From: Misgurnus anguillicaudatus
Taxonomy: Eukaryota; Chordata; Actinopteri; Cypriniformes; Cobitidae
Direction: 5' to 3'
Length of the DNA stretch: 64,000 nt
Assembly: GCF_027580225.2 (NCBI RefSeq)
Contig: NC_073339.2
Location: 43,647,501 to 43,711,500, forward strand
Positions 48,542 through 59,725 of the stretch are shown here, in pieces (positions within the stretch are counted from its first letter, which is position 1; every line of letters begins with the position of its first letter). The notes under the pieces were generated by a model. It ran no database searches. It had not been told where the DNA came from and saw only the letters and a list, made by a program, of their open reading frames with translations. Made by a program: the position numbers and the translations under genes.

Positions 48542-49618
48542 AAATATTTCACAAACTAAAATTATTTAGACATCCTAAGGCTACATATAAATCTATAGCT
48601 TCAATACACTGTGACATATAAACCAGTAATGTAGTGTTTTGTTACTGTAAAATCACCACTGGTTTAAATAACAGCTGAGCTACTGTCACAGCACTGAAAA
48701 ATGAGTTTCTACTTTTAGTTTGTTACTCCCCAACTCTGGCCTACAAAATATCGGCATTTGGCAGTGTAGCAGATGACCTTTAAAAATCCCAACTAAAAAT
48801 CATGTCTTAGATTTAGCTACAGCAGCTTATCACTAAACTGATTCAGGCTAGACTTAACAAAAGTGGCAGTGAAATCTTATAAAAGTTGCTTCATGCTAAA
48901 TAACGTGCAACAACTTTTGCACTACAAGGCGAGGTTTTCATAAAACATCAAGTTTTCCACATTTCAATTCGGGCACAAAGCGAAGCAAGTTTCCGACAGA
49001 TCTAGGCTTTCTTGTAGAAGATTTTCAATTTTGCCGCAATGCCTGCGAGACGGTTGCCTTCTGGTATTGACCGAGAGCTTCAACCTCTGAAGTGAATCTT
49101 AACTCATCTAGGCTTTGATGTATAAATAGGTCCTTCATGCTTGTTAGACTTGCGTTTCTCACTTTGAGCTCAGACCCTCCCACTCCCATCATCCTGACGG
49201 CTTGTACATCTTAGGGATTTTTTCTGCTGTTGTCAGGGGACCCCTGGATTACCATTACAATGATAATAGTTGACGGTAACATTGGAGAGCAGCATGCGAA
49301 TGGGCTTCCTGCCTCGACCGAACAGTAAATACAGTAGAGCGAGACGCTAGACCTTACCCTCGGCCCTCGGGCCACTTCTTAATCCGTCCCGACCGTGTCC
49401 GGACCCCCTGTCAGGATAGAAGGCGGGGTTGCGGTAAAGGGTGGAGGTACACCAGCTGGTTTGGTGGCTTGATCTACCATCTGTCCAACTTTGCCAAAAA
49501 AAAACATCCCTTGATTTCCCTACTGGTGTACCCCCAATTCCACCAACAAACCTTAATTCCAGGACAGGTGAGATATGGCACAAACACATATGTCTCAGGG
49601 ACAGATCAAGGCGGCAGA
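48542..49618. other. Intron 3 stretch incl. candidate conserved block
   Basis: 48960-49440 looks single-copy and balanced in composition, a candidate conserved non-coding block. No transposon ends were found. Confidence 0.4.
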
Positions 49619-50347
49619 CTTCTTAGTATTTTTGTCTTGTTTTCAGTAAAAATATCAAAAAAATCTTAAATTAAGATGCTTTTTCTTGATGACCAAAACG
49701 ACCCAAGAAAATAAGTCTAGTTTATAGACCAAAAATATTAAATTTAAGCGAATTTGTGCATAAAACGAGCAAAAAAAAATGCCAATGGGGTATAAGCAAT
49801 GTTTCTTGAATTTTTTCTTGAATTTAGTGTTTAAGAAAAATGTTCAAGATTTTTTTGCTTACCCCATTGGAAGATTTTTTTTTTGTTGCTTTTTTTATGA
49901 ACAAAAATCACTTAAATTTGAATTCTTAGTATTTTTTTGTTTTGTTTTAAGTAAAAAATATCTAAAAATTAAATTAAGATGCTTTTTCTTGATGAGCAAA
50001 ACGACCCAAGAAAATAAGTCTAGTTTTTAGACCAAAAATGTCAAATTTAAGTGATTTTGTGCATAAAACAAGCAAAAAGCCAACGGGAAAGCAAAAAAGT
50101 TTTGAACATTTTTTTAAACACTAAATTCAAGAAAAATTTGCTTACCCCATTTGCAGATTTTTTTTTGCTTGTTTTATGCACAAAATGACTTAAATTTGTT
50201 ATTTTTGGTCTAACTACTAGACTTATTTTCTTGGGTCATTTTGCTCATCAAGAAAAAGCATCTTAATTTAAGAATTTTTTTGATATTTTTACTGAAAGCA
50301 AGACAAAAATACTAAGAAATTTTTTCTTGAAAATCATTTTTTACAGT
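49619..50347. mobile_element. Repeat element with one direct and one inverted copy
   Basis: AGTATTTTTGTCTTGTTTTC, GATGCTTTTTCTTGATGA and CAAGAAAATAAGTCTAGTTT at 49625-49730 recur in direct orientation at 49925-50030, and in inverse orientation at about 50200-50320. It ends TTACAGTG at 50347. Confidence 0.75.
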
Positions 50348-50594
50348 GTAAAACAATCCTCATTGACACGGATCAAGAAAACAAAAAAAGTTTTTACTCT
50401 TGCGAGAGGTGATTTTTCAGTCAATTTGAAAAGAAATGTATCGCAAAAGTGCAATGGAAACAGTTTTTCGCATTTACATGATTAATTTACATGGTCAAGT
50501 TGACGCACATAATGTCTAATGTCTAGACTTTTGGAAGGACTTTTTAAAGTTTTCATCACACAACATCGATAATAGAAATTTGCAAAATAGTTTT

Positions 50595-51320
50595 TAGGGC
50601 TGCATGACATAAATGTGAATCACGTTTTTACTCCATGAAAAATGAGATCACGATTCTCTCACACGATTTTCAACAAAAACATTTATACATTTATTAAGTA
50701 AAAAAATTGCTACACAGGACTTTTAGTTATAATAAATTGCTGGACTCAAAAGTAACGATCTTAAAACAGTCTTAAGACTCTCTTTTCCTTATTTTAGACG
50801 CCTTAAAATGAATAAGTTAAAATCTGTAAGCTGGTAAACATAAACAATAAAATGTTAACATTAATAAATAAAAATAATAATTAAAATAAATTGCATGTGT
50901 GCTTTTTGTACACTCCAACTGGCCAACCTTAAAACTTTAAATGATCAACATTTTTAGGCTTCAGGGAGGAACGCAGGGCATTGTTGTAAAGTAAATACGT
51001 GAATGCAGCGTCTAAATACACTGAAAAAAATGATTCATTGAATTTAATCAATTATTTTAAGGTAAGTGGTTGCAATCAATTTATTTAAGCTACATTTAAA
51101 CAAAAAAGATTAGTAACGTAAAATAAAATATAAAACTTTTGTTTAAATGTAGCTTAAATAAATTGATTGCAACCACTTACCTTAAAAAAATTGATTAAAT
51201 TCAATGAATATTTTTTTTCAGTGTATAGAGAAATACTGTTTTGCAAATCATTTAGAAAGAAGATCGAATTTATGTATGAATCAAGATTGTGATTCTTTTT
51301 TTATTTGTTGCGCAGCTCTA
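50595..51320. mobile_element. hAT-like element carrying a palindromic MITE
   Basis: TAGGGCTGCATGACATAAAT at the left end, GTTGCGCAGCTCTA at the right. Flanks ATAGTTTT (50587-50594) and AAAGTTTT (51321-51328) match at 7 of 8 positions. A perfect-looking hairpin element lies within at 51019-51223. Confidence 0.75.
51019..51223. mobile_element. Near-perfect palindromic MITE (205 bp)
   Basis: CACTGAAAAAAATGATTCAT to ATTCAATGAATATTTTTTTTCAGTG with arms of about 90 bp (AGGTAAGTGGTTGCAATCAA pairs with TTGATTGCAACCACTTACCT) around a short central loop. TA flanks both ends (51017-51018 and 51224-51225). Confidence 0.9.
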
Positions 51321-51611
51321 AAAGTTTTCTAACAACATTCAGAAAATATCCCAAAAGTTTCACATAAACCTGTAATGGAAACCAGTTTACTTTCTGAAAA
51401 TGCAATATGCGGGCAGATGACATCATCATTTTTACAAAGTTTTCAAAACGTTCAAACTTGTTCTTTTTAAGTCTAAAGCATAAAAAAGGACACTTTACAG
51501 AAAAAAAAATTAATTAAAGTTTAACTCAACATCTAAATGAAATCTTTGTGCAAGATTCAACAAGATCCTTCAGTCACGCATGTAGTCTCACCTTGTTTCT
51601 TCCATCTGCAG

Positions 51612-51663
51612 GTGTTTCTCTCGATCCGACCACTTGGCATTGCACATGAAGAGGCACATCTGA
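51612..51663 (+). CDS. klf7: klf7 last coding exon (residues 280-296, stop)
   Basis: The acceptor is TCTTCCATCTGCAG. The first base G completes the split Arg280 codon, then CFSRSDHLALHMKRHI and TGA at 51661-51663. This finishes zinc finger 3 (His291, His295) with the intact RSDHLAL contact helix. The terminal isoleucine is the KLF7 form (KLF6 ends in leucine). The exon is too short for automated frame calling, but the splice phase, the 52-nt length and the exact C-terminal sequence make the assignment secure. A purine-rich tract (GAGGAAGAGG-like) follows the stop. Confidence 0.97.
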
Positions 51664-53753
51664 GGAGGAAGAGGCCAAAGGGTGAGGTGGAGGAAGAGAC
51701 AGAGAGGAGGTAGAGGGAGAGAAAGAGAGAGAACGATTATAAGAAGGTACCGGATAAACCGCAGGCCGTTCGCCCAGCCCAACAGCGCAGGGCCCTCGAG
51801 AGACCGATAGAGGGCCACAACCAACTGACCGGCACGGGAGGCGCTTAAAAATGTCTCGAGGTTTGGTTAGCAAGATCTGAATCACGTCTGCTAACCACGT
51901 GGACGTTTATCTGATCAACTGTGCGGACTACACTTTATTAGGTATTTGCATACTATTTGAAACATCATTGACTGATTCAGTTTCTACTTCTACCATTTTC
52001 CTACATCTCCAAGATGATTCATTTTTGTCTATCTAGTTAGAGTGCATCTTATGCATACTATGACAGATTTTATATTATGGAAGTACACAAACCCAATTAA
52101 GATGCAGCTCCTTGGAAACTTTGGAGAGCATCAATCCGAAGAGACACGATTTATTTGTTTTTCCATTTTGAGCGAGGATTATCTTTCCACCTTGATCCCG
52201 CCACAGCCAAGATCAAGTGGAATGGAGAAAGCTGGCGACAAAGTGGAATCGTCTATTTTTCTGCTCAAATGTGAATCTGATTGGACGCAGCGGGTCTTAC
52301 GTTCTTCGTGCGTGGACAAATCTCTCTCTTTCAAGTCCCCCCTGCCAACCAATAGCTGCGCAGCGACACTTTGTGACTTTTTATAAAGAAGAAAATAAGG
52401 CAGAGATCTTTTTGAACGGTGACTGGGTTATATATAATTCATAAGACATGTTTTGCGTTTCTCCTGTGGATGTGTACAAAACAGAAAAAAAAGGAAAAGA
52501 AATGGACCAAAAAGACCGCCACATGCACAAGGGAAGAACAGCGGATTCTACACTGGCATAGACGGCAATTGTGGGACTTCATTTCAAAACGCAAACTTTT
52601 AGTCACGATAAAAAGAAAAGCAAGGTTGTTGTTGCACACGTTTTGAGCATTCCTCAACATTATTTGAAACTTTCTCTCATAACCTCGATTACTTTGGGAA
52701 TTTAGGACTAGCATGAAAGGAGAAAGCGCTGTGGTTTGTGTGCAAACTTCGCAATCGAATAAGACTTCCGTTACAATCAAGACGGCAGAGTTTTGCGCTC
52801 ACAACATTTCGATTTTATAAACGTATCAAAATATGTGCATTTTACATCTGTCGGTTTAGTACAGATGGATAAAATCGTTTTAAGAAAGGTGTCCGTTGTG
52901 TGTTTTAATAGTTTACTGGCTCAACAGGTGATATTTTACACTTATAACACATCTGCATTTTCAGACTTCGTGGCGGAGTTTAGATGTTACCGATTTTTAC
53001 TTTTTAAGTTACTGTCTGCCTTGTTTTGCAGGTTAAAATGGCTGTACACTTTGAAAATTGTATAGTAAAAGCAAGACTTAAATTACGTACAATCATCCAT
53101 GGGATCAAGCACTTTTAAAGAAAAGTGTTATTGTAAGGTTGTTTGATTCTGGATGGCCCTGCAGCTATGCAATCATCGAATCAGCTGTACGGCTCAATCT
53201 GCCCACGACAGATCTAGCAAATATTTGTTTTTAAAGGAACAGTTCACCAAAAAATGCATTATTTACTCTCCTTTCATTCCAAACCTGATCTTTTAATCCT
53301 ACGATGAAAATGTCAAAAGAAATCCACACAATTTGTGAGCTTTTCCAAGTCTTTTAAAGCCATGCAATAGCTTTGTGTGAGAAAGACCGAAATTTAATTT
53401 GCATGATGTGGCATACAAATATGGCACTTCAAGGCACTAAAGATGCTTGAAAACAAATTGACATCCAAACTCTTGTGTTTTCTCCATTTTGGGTGCTGTC
53501 TCGGGATGCAATCCCTTTAGTTCCCGTCAAACTCAATCATATTAAAGGGACACTTTACTTTTTGTGAAAATATGCTTATTTTTCAGCTCCCCTAGAGTTA
53601 AACATTTGATTTTTACAGTTTTGGAATCCATTCAGCCGATCTCCGGGTCTGGCGCTACCACTTTTAGCATAGCTTAGCATAATCCATCAAATCTGATTAG
53701 ACCATTAGCATCGCGCCCAAAAAATAACAGAAGAGTTTCAATATTTTTCCTAT

Positions 53754-54272
53754 TTAACTCATTCACCGCCAGCCTTTTTGAGAAAAGTTGCCCACCTGCA
53801 TTTTTGTGATTTTAACAAAATTTTCACAAAATTCCTTGCAAGAAAAATTATTTCCTATAAATATATAAACATACAAATTATATCAAATTAAAGAACACAC
53901 CCTCTGCTTTCAAACAAACAATAAACAAACAAACAAACAAACAAAATGGGGAAAAAACTTTCATTATATATTTACTTTTTCTACTTAATTTAACCATTGA
54001 AATATGGATATTTCTCATAAAAAATACAACATTTTGAGCAAAAAGCTTAAAAAATTGCGTTTTTGTAAAGGAATTCATGTTAGAGATCAGACTCGGAATG
54101 ACTATCAAACATAAAGGCAGTTAAAATAAATCATTAAATCTTTTTAACTTCCGTTTTTGATAAATTCGGTATTACACTTTCACTTTGAAATTCGTCCAGA
54201 AAGGCATATTTATTAGTTAAATATTAACTCATAAATGACGAGATAACTCGTCAATGGCGGTGAATGAGTTAA
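53754..54272. mobile_element. piggyBac-like MITE, copy 2 of 3
   Basis: TTAACTCATTCACCGCCAGC to AATGGCGGTGAATGAGTTAA, TTAA at 53754-53757 and 54269-54272. It shares the interior landmark CTTTCAAACAAACAA with the copy at 63065. Confidence 0.88.
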
Positions 54273-54691
54273 AGGGACAATAAGTAGGATTTACCCCCAT
54301 CTAGTGGTGAAATTGTATTTTGCATTCAAATGAACAGTGCTCTCTAGCGCCTCGCTTTTCCATATGCGTGTTGCAACTACGGTAGCCGTGTTATAATCAC
54401 TGATCTCCTTGTCTGAGTTCCCGTGTTCTGAATGAAAACGGGTTGTGGAAACGCGTTGGTAGGCTACTTTTTGTCCCTTTCTGCTATTATAGTTTATCAG
54501 TATCGCGGAACGACATGGAAGCCTCCTTGGACTTACCCGTTCAATTAAAGTAAAGAGAAGAAATTCTAAGCTTACAAAGAAAAGTCAGATCACTGCCAGA
54601 GGTCATTTGACACCAACGATGACATATTTATGAATAAAGACATTGATTTTGATTAATAAAACACTTAAAACCCTACTTACTGTCCCTTTAA
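54269..54691. mobile_element. TTAA-bounded MITE abutting the previous one
   Basis: TTAAAGGGACAATAAGTAGG to CCTACTTACTGTCCCTTTAA (54688-54691). It shares one TTAA with the piggyBac-like element on its left; removing both restores the reading TATTTAAAACTTGAC seen uninterrupted at 5790-5804. Confidence 0.85.
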
Positions 54692-57098
54692 AACTTGACT
54701 CTTCTGTAGTTACATTGTGTACTAAGACCGATGGAAAATTAAAAGTTGCGATTTTCTATTAGCTATTGAAATTTAAAAGTTAAAAGAAGAATAAAAAAGT
54801 GTGTCCTTTTAAAATTAACATTGTCAACATTTTTCAAAAATTATAGCGAGTAAATGACTGAACATAATTTTGGGTGAACTGGCCCTTTAAGGACTCCAAG
54901 ATCCTTTTACAGAATTTGTTGTGGCGTAAGCCAATCAGAATGTCAGTGAGGGGTCGGACAGTTGGACTTAGAGACCCATATTTGAAGAATAAATAGTAAA
55001 TGAGCACAACCAACCTAGGTTTTAACTTTTTAACCATTGCAGACAACCCATACTGTATATAAACGATACGGCTAAGGGTTATTTTGATGCTTGGGAACAC
55101 ATAACGTACATCGAGGGTTTTTTAGACATATTTCAACAAATCAGTTCAAAATTAAATTATATCCGAAATCTTTACATAAAATAACACCCATTTGGCTCAT
55201 TTTGACCACCCAGTCATCTGTCTATATCGTGCTTCTCGCTCGCTCACTTACGTGGACCAACGGGAGAAACATTTGACAGAAAGGCAGTATGGGTAATGAG
55301 AAATGAATTGGGCTCTCCCGGCAGCGGCCAGCCCTGGTCGCCCCCTCAATGGGGTGGAACGGAGTGGCACCACACTGGGGTCGCACACAGCGCTTATGCT
55401 GACCACGACATCTTATCACAACTGCCCGACACAGTCAATTTCACCCGTGTAGCCGGGTGTCGGCTAACCTCCTTCCCCGGAGCTCCGTGTGGAATAACAA
55501 AGACACGAGATGGGAGGAATCCGGGGCAGGCGAGCCGAGCATATGCACATAGTCTGCTTCCTGGAAGATTTCGACATGAAAAGCAACACTTAATGGACTA
55601 AATCACAATCTTTTCAAATTGTTGTCTAGTAAAAGCAAGCGAAACGTAATCATGGGCTATGCAGACAAAATGCGATTTTTGGTGATACCTCATACTAGAG
55701 ACGATGCAAGAATTTTGTACGCTTAACTGTGATGCATAATTCAAATCAAATTTGAAACACCGAAGAGTTGCATAAAGCATTTATGAAGAACACGTCCAGG
55801 TCACATTTCAATCAAATAAAATGCTTTCGGTTTAATGATTATTTGGGAGACCACTACGATTTTTTGCTTTTTCGATGACAATAATGTACCGTAAAACACA
55901 TTATTACGGTAATAAAGCAAATAATACAGCATGTAATTGTAATAACCATCAAGAACAATATGAATTCCGAAAACATAGTCATCTAAAGTATAATTTGGGA
56001 TAAGTTTTGAACTTCAAACTGTGTATTAGGAGTATTTAGGGTTGAAGTGTCACCTGGACATGAGTGTAAAACCGCATTCATATAAAAAATCACGTTAAAG
56101 CTCATCATATATATGCATATGCTATCGTATACGTATATATGCTATTGCACCCGATCCATTGCAACTCATTGCGTTCGCTATTACTTTTCCTTCTGGATTT
56201 TTGAACGTTTGTTCACTTCGAGTGGATCGTTTTCTTAAATTCCCTCTTTAAAATCCTCCGGCAGGACCAATTAGGGACGTTACCTGGCAAAAAGCAGCTA
56301 TGATTTCATCTTAATGGTCCACAGAGAGCTTGTTGTCTGCTCTTTTGGACTCGTTTTATGTGCACCGTCTTTAGTTTCTCTCGAGTGCGTGTAAACCTTC
56401 TGCCTTTCGCCCACTTCAACAGCAGCGACAACTTGCTGACCTCTTCGTGTGGGATAATGCAATTATTTGTAATTACCGACACACTCTTGCAGGTACATTT
56501 TTACAGAGTAAAATTACGGATTTACACCTTAAAGACCTGGCACAAGCCGAGACGCTGACGACAACGCAGGGAACATTAAATTAACGAGTTTGCTGCGGTT
56601 CCATGCAACGCGTACGGTTTAATATCTCGTGACGGTACAATTATTTGGTTTTACAGATTGGTAGCTTTACTGTTGTGTTTTACCCTTCCACTGCTCAAAA
56701 CGCTGTGCTAAAAGCTTTCAAATAGATGGTATGATGACAATAAACAGAGTGGTTTCTGATGTTAGTCGCACTTGTAGTGTAGTTTCCCACATTTCCTGCT
56801 GTAAATTAACTCAAGATACGATCCGTAGGCTTCTTGCAGACATTTCACGCTTCCCACTTTGCTCCAATATTTATGCCGTTCTTTTTGTTTTATTTGTTTA
56901 TTTGCTGTAAAAAGTGTTTGCATATATTATTTGTATTATACGATGTTAGTACGACAATGTTCTTTATTAAGGAAAAAGGAAAAAGAGTTTATTTTTGTTA
57001 CTGGTTTGTTTCATAATTCTTTTTTAAATTGGTATTGTAATATATCTATGCAAGAACTGTTAAGTGAAGCATTTTTATTTAAGAATGTCATTATGTGT

Positions 57099-57104
57099 AA
57101 TAAA
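57099..57104 (+). other. klf7: Candidate klf7 poly(A) signal
   Basis: AATAAA followed within about 20-45 bp by a T/GT-rich stretch (GATCTTCTGCTTGTTATTTT), the usual arrangement. Weaker alternatives are AATAAA at 55815 and 56739. Confidence 0.35.
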
Positions 57105-57191
57105 TGGTAGAATCTTATTGATCTTCTGCTTGTTATTTTGAAGTTAAAGCGCAGATGGTACAAGAAGGCTTTTTCAGATCTGTGCTAAAAT

Positions 57192-57704
57192 ACCGTATTT
57201 TTCGGTCTATACGCCGCGTTTTTTTTTCATATCTTGTGTGGTGCTGCGTCTTATAGTCAAGTGCGCCTTTTAAGTCAGTATGAAGTACTTTTGACATTTA
57301 TGAGGCAAGAGACAACATTACCGTCTACAGCCGCGAGAGTCTGTATTTATGTAATTCGATGAATTCAGTGATGTGGAATGACGAGTATGCGAACTTCACG
57401 CTAGTTGTTCTGTAAATTTAGCCAATTCAACCTTCCAGGTAAGTTCTGTATGCTATGGTTTATCGTTAAAAAATAACTGATAATATTACTATAACGTACA
57501 GACACCTATTCAGCCTGCTGTTCTGTCTGCTATTGTTTAGTTGAATAATTTGCCTTTCCAGATTAAATGTCTGTTCTTCGGCTTGGATTTTGTGAAATAA
57601 TTTTCTTAATAAATGCGACATATAGTCCACTGTGACTTATATATGTTATTTCATCTTAATGACCCATTTTTGAATGATGCGGCTTATAGTCTGGAAAATA
57701 CGGT
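57192..57704. mobile_element. Non-autonomous transposon with CCGTATTT ends
   Basis: ATACCGTATTTTTCGGTCTA at the left is mirrored by CTTATAGTCTGGAAAATACGGTA at the right. About 510 bp with no coding capacity. TA is the only apparent flanking duplication. Confidence 0.8.
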
Positions 57705-57861
57705 AAGTCAGAACTTTCTAAAGGAACGTACAGGATTGCTAATGAAATTTATAACATTATTGAAAAACAAAAATAATACGTTACCGTAAAGCAACACCAA
57801 AGAGTTTTTTACCTTAAAATAATGTTTCCAAAAAAGTTTCAGTCATTCATCCACTCGAAAC

Positions 57862-58779
57862 TAGCCTGACGTTGTCATACTCAATTCTAGTCAGAATTTG
57901 AGTCTGATACCGCTCCATTGAGCTAAAATTATGAGGCGTGTCTCAACCGAAAAATGTCTCTGCACTCAATTGGATAGACATACGACCAATCAGAGCAACG
58001 GAGTGTGTGATGTTGAAATGGCGTCTTTAGCAGCCTGACCGAACTGCTAGTAATTTCGCTACAATGATACTAACATCATTGTAATTATACTAAGTCTGAG
58101 TTAGCGAAGGTACATCAACACCTATTATGTTTACAACATTTCATTTATATCACAACATTAAGTATTTACTAAGTCATAGAGTAAGACTATCTCTTACCAT
58201 TTGTACGTTAGGTGAACTTCATCCACGACGATAGCTACCCATTACGTTGGCTTAAAAAATATCGGAGCCTAGCATGTCCCTCCACTTATTCAGCAGTCAC
58301 GATTCCAGGCTTCCGAAAAGAACCTGGCAACGACCGCTAATTATATCCATCTCGTCGTGCACGCCGAGTTGCATCGCCGTGATACCCATTTCAGTTGCTT
58401 CTTTAACTTTGTCCTCCATAGGAAGGACGGTGAAAACATAAACAAATGCCTTGATCGCGTTTCTCTGTTCCGCTTTTTAAATCAATGCTCTGTCGATATC
58501 TTTTAGAACAGACTCAATGTCAGAATCCACACATCTGAATTCACCAGCGGCAGCCATTTCATTGTAAACAGATTGAACACACGCGCTCTTTGGTGACGTG
58601 GTTGATACATTACTGTTGATCATCTGTCCATCATTGTATAAAGCCCGCCCTCACAATTTGATTCGTCGGCCGGTTTTGGTATTCGCATAGTAGCTCCTCA
58701 ACGGTGAATCCTCAGACCGATCTTCCCCGATTTTCAAATTGTGGTGGGCGGGGCTAAGATCGGCTGGCACCCAAGCTAA
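57862..58779. mobile_element. Element with perfect 8-bp TSD, RecQ-like relic inside
   Basis: Identical CTCGAAAC lies at 57854-57861 and 58780-58787. The insert runs TAGCCTGACGTT to GGCACCCAAGCTAA. The terminal inverted repeats are weak (TAGCCTG against TTAGCTTGG), so the superfamily is unclear; 8-bp duplications occur in hAT and a few other groups. It carries a decayed helicase exon on the minus strand. Confidence 0.75.
58198..58557 (-). pseudogene. RecQ-like DEXH helicase exon, decayed
   Basis: Read on the minus strand from ATG at 58557-58555, the frame gives MAAAGEFRCVDSDIESVL, then an in-frame TAA, then KAEQRNAIKAFV. The sequence then jumps to MEDKVKEATEMGITAMQLGV, followed by GRCQVLFGS, then LLNKWRDML after a TGA where a tryptophan codon is likely. 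Shifted by one frame it yields IVVDEVHLTYK, a Walker B/DEXH box of superfamily-2 helicases. A GTAAGA donor follows at 58197. The order Q-rich start, EDQV-like motif, FGS-E and DEVH resembles RecQ helicases. The Walker A (GxGKS) region that should precede MEDKV is missing, and stops and a frame change rule out function. The host of origin (cellular gene or transposon-encoded) is unknown. Confidence 0.7.
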
Positions 58780-59084
58780 CTCGAAACAGGATGAACGGCA
58801 CTTTCACATTCGCTTTGCAGCCCTCTATCGGACAAAACCGCACTAAAGAAGTTTCCAACCGTCGGGTCGCGGCCCTGTAGTTCTAGTGAAAACTACAAAA
58901 ACTTGCTTTACGGCAGACCTACAATCCAATCAGAGCCAGCTATGCTGCAGTATTTACGACAGTGGTAATGGACAATTACGCTTCTAACCTGTAGGGGGAG
59001 CACAGAGCAAAAACTCAAAACTCTTTAGTGTTGATTTAATGGGATTCAATATAAATCTTCTTGAAGAAATGTAATACAGTTTAA

Positions 59085-59550
59085 AATTGCAGTTTCAATG
59101 CAACTTCAAAGGGCTCTAAACGATCCTAACCGAGGCATAAAAGTCAAAGTAAACCACAACTTCTCGTCTTGCTTGCCGTGTGCGAGCGTGACCTTATGCT
59201 TTACATTATCACGTCGAAAGGTCAACGTTATATATGTGAAACGCATCCTTGCGGACCATTTTTAAACAATAAACTGACACAAAGACAATTATCATTCCAC
59301 ACTACAAAAACTTCGGCCCTCTTTCTCCACGCTTGTAAACACTGGAGCGGTAGTTTCGCATATGTCGTGTGACCTTTCGACGTGATTACGTAATACGTAA
59401 GATCCCGCTGGCGCATCACACGGCTAGTGCAAGACAAGAAGTTGAGGTTATTTTTTGGCGAAAATTACAATCGTTTCGCTAGATAAGACCCTTATGCCTC
59501 GGTTGGGATCATTTAGAGCCTTTTGAAGCTGCATTGAAACTGTAAACTGT
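59085..59550. mobile_element. Foldback element, shorter relative of 35155-36630
   Basis: The left arm (AATGCAACTTCAAAGGGCTC, CTAACCGAGGCATAA) mirrors the right arm (TTATGCCTCGGTTGGGATC, GAGCCTTTTGAAGCTGCATT). GTGACCTTTCGACGTGATTA in the core has a counterpart at 59209. It lacks the insertions seen in the other copy. Confidence 0.8.
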
Positions 59551-59687
59551 TGAGGTCCATTATATGGAGAAAAATCCTGGAATTCTGCAAAAACATGCAA
59601 GTTACACATTCATTTGATAAGCTAATGGCTTCTTTGTAGCTCTCTGATTCTTAATTACAACTTTAAGATGCTCATGAATAAATGCAT

Positions 59688-59725
<38 letters not shown>

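Larger units (their letters stand above)
53542..54758. mobile_element. Foldback element, second copy (3'-truncated)
   Basis: TTAAAGGGACACTTTACTTT through CTCCCCTAGAGTTAAAC and TCTCCGGGTCTGG to ATTTTTCCTATTT, then, after two insertions, AAAACTTGACTCTTCTGTAG to AGTTGCGATTTTCTA. This is the family of 5681-6247, here with the left end present and the right half lost. Confidence 0.8.
53231..54890. mobile_element. Outer TTAA MITE of the 3' nest
   Basis: TTAAAGGAACAGTTCACCAA at the left and TTTTGGGTGAACTGGCCCTTTAA at the right, TTAA at 53231-53234 and 54887-54890. This is the same end type as the MITE at 12407-13161. It contains the three elements listed next. Confidence 0.8.
51664..57104 (+). other. 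klf7: Probable klf7 3' UTR, with transposon nest
   Basis: 51664-53230 is single-copy-like, GC-moderate in parts, and I found no AATAAA or ATTAAA in it, so the transcript probably runs further. KLF7 genes are known for long 3' UTRs. 53231-54890 is a transposon nest; 54891-57098 is again single-copy-like. Candidate AATAAA sites after the nest are 55815, 56739 and 57099. The extent is inferred and not demonstrated. Confidence 0.4.
57785..59035. mobile_element. Outer element around a helicase-carrying insertion
   Basis: GTAAAGCAACACCAAAGAGTTTT on the left pairs with AAAACTCTTTAGTGTTG on the right. The interior is interrupted by the element at 57862-58779. Confidence 0.6.

Noticed and set aside
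55296..55601. A 101-codon plus-strand frame in the downstream GC-rich stretch
   Set aside because: No recognisable motif and it lies in the probable 3' UTR; likely chance in GC-rich DNA.
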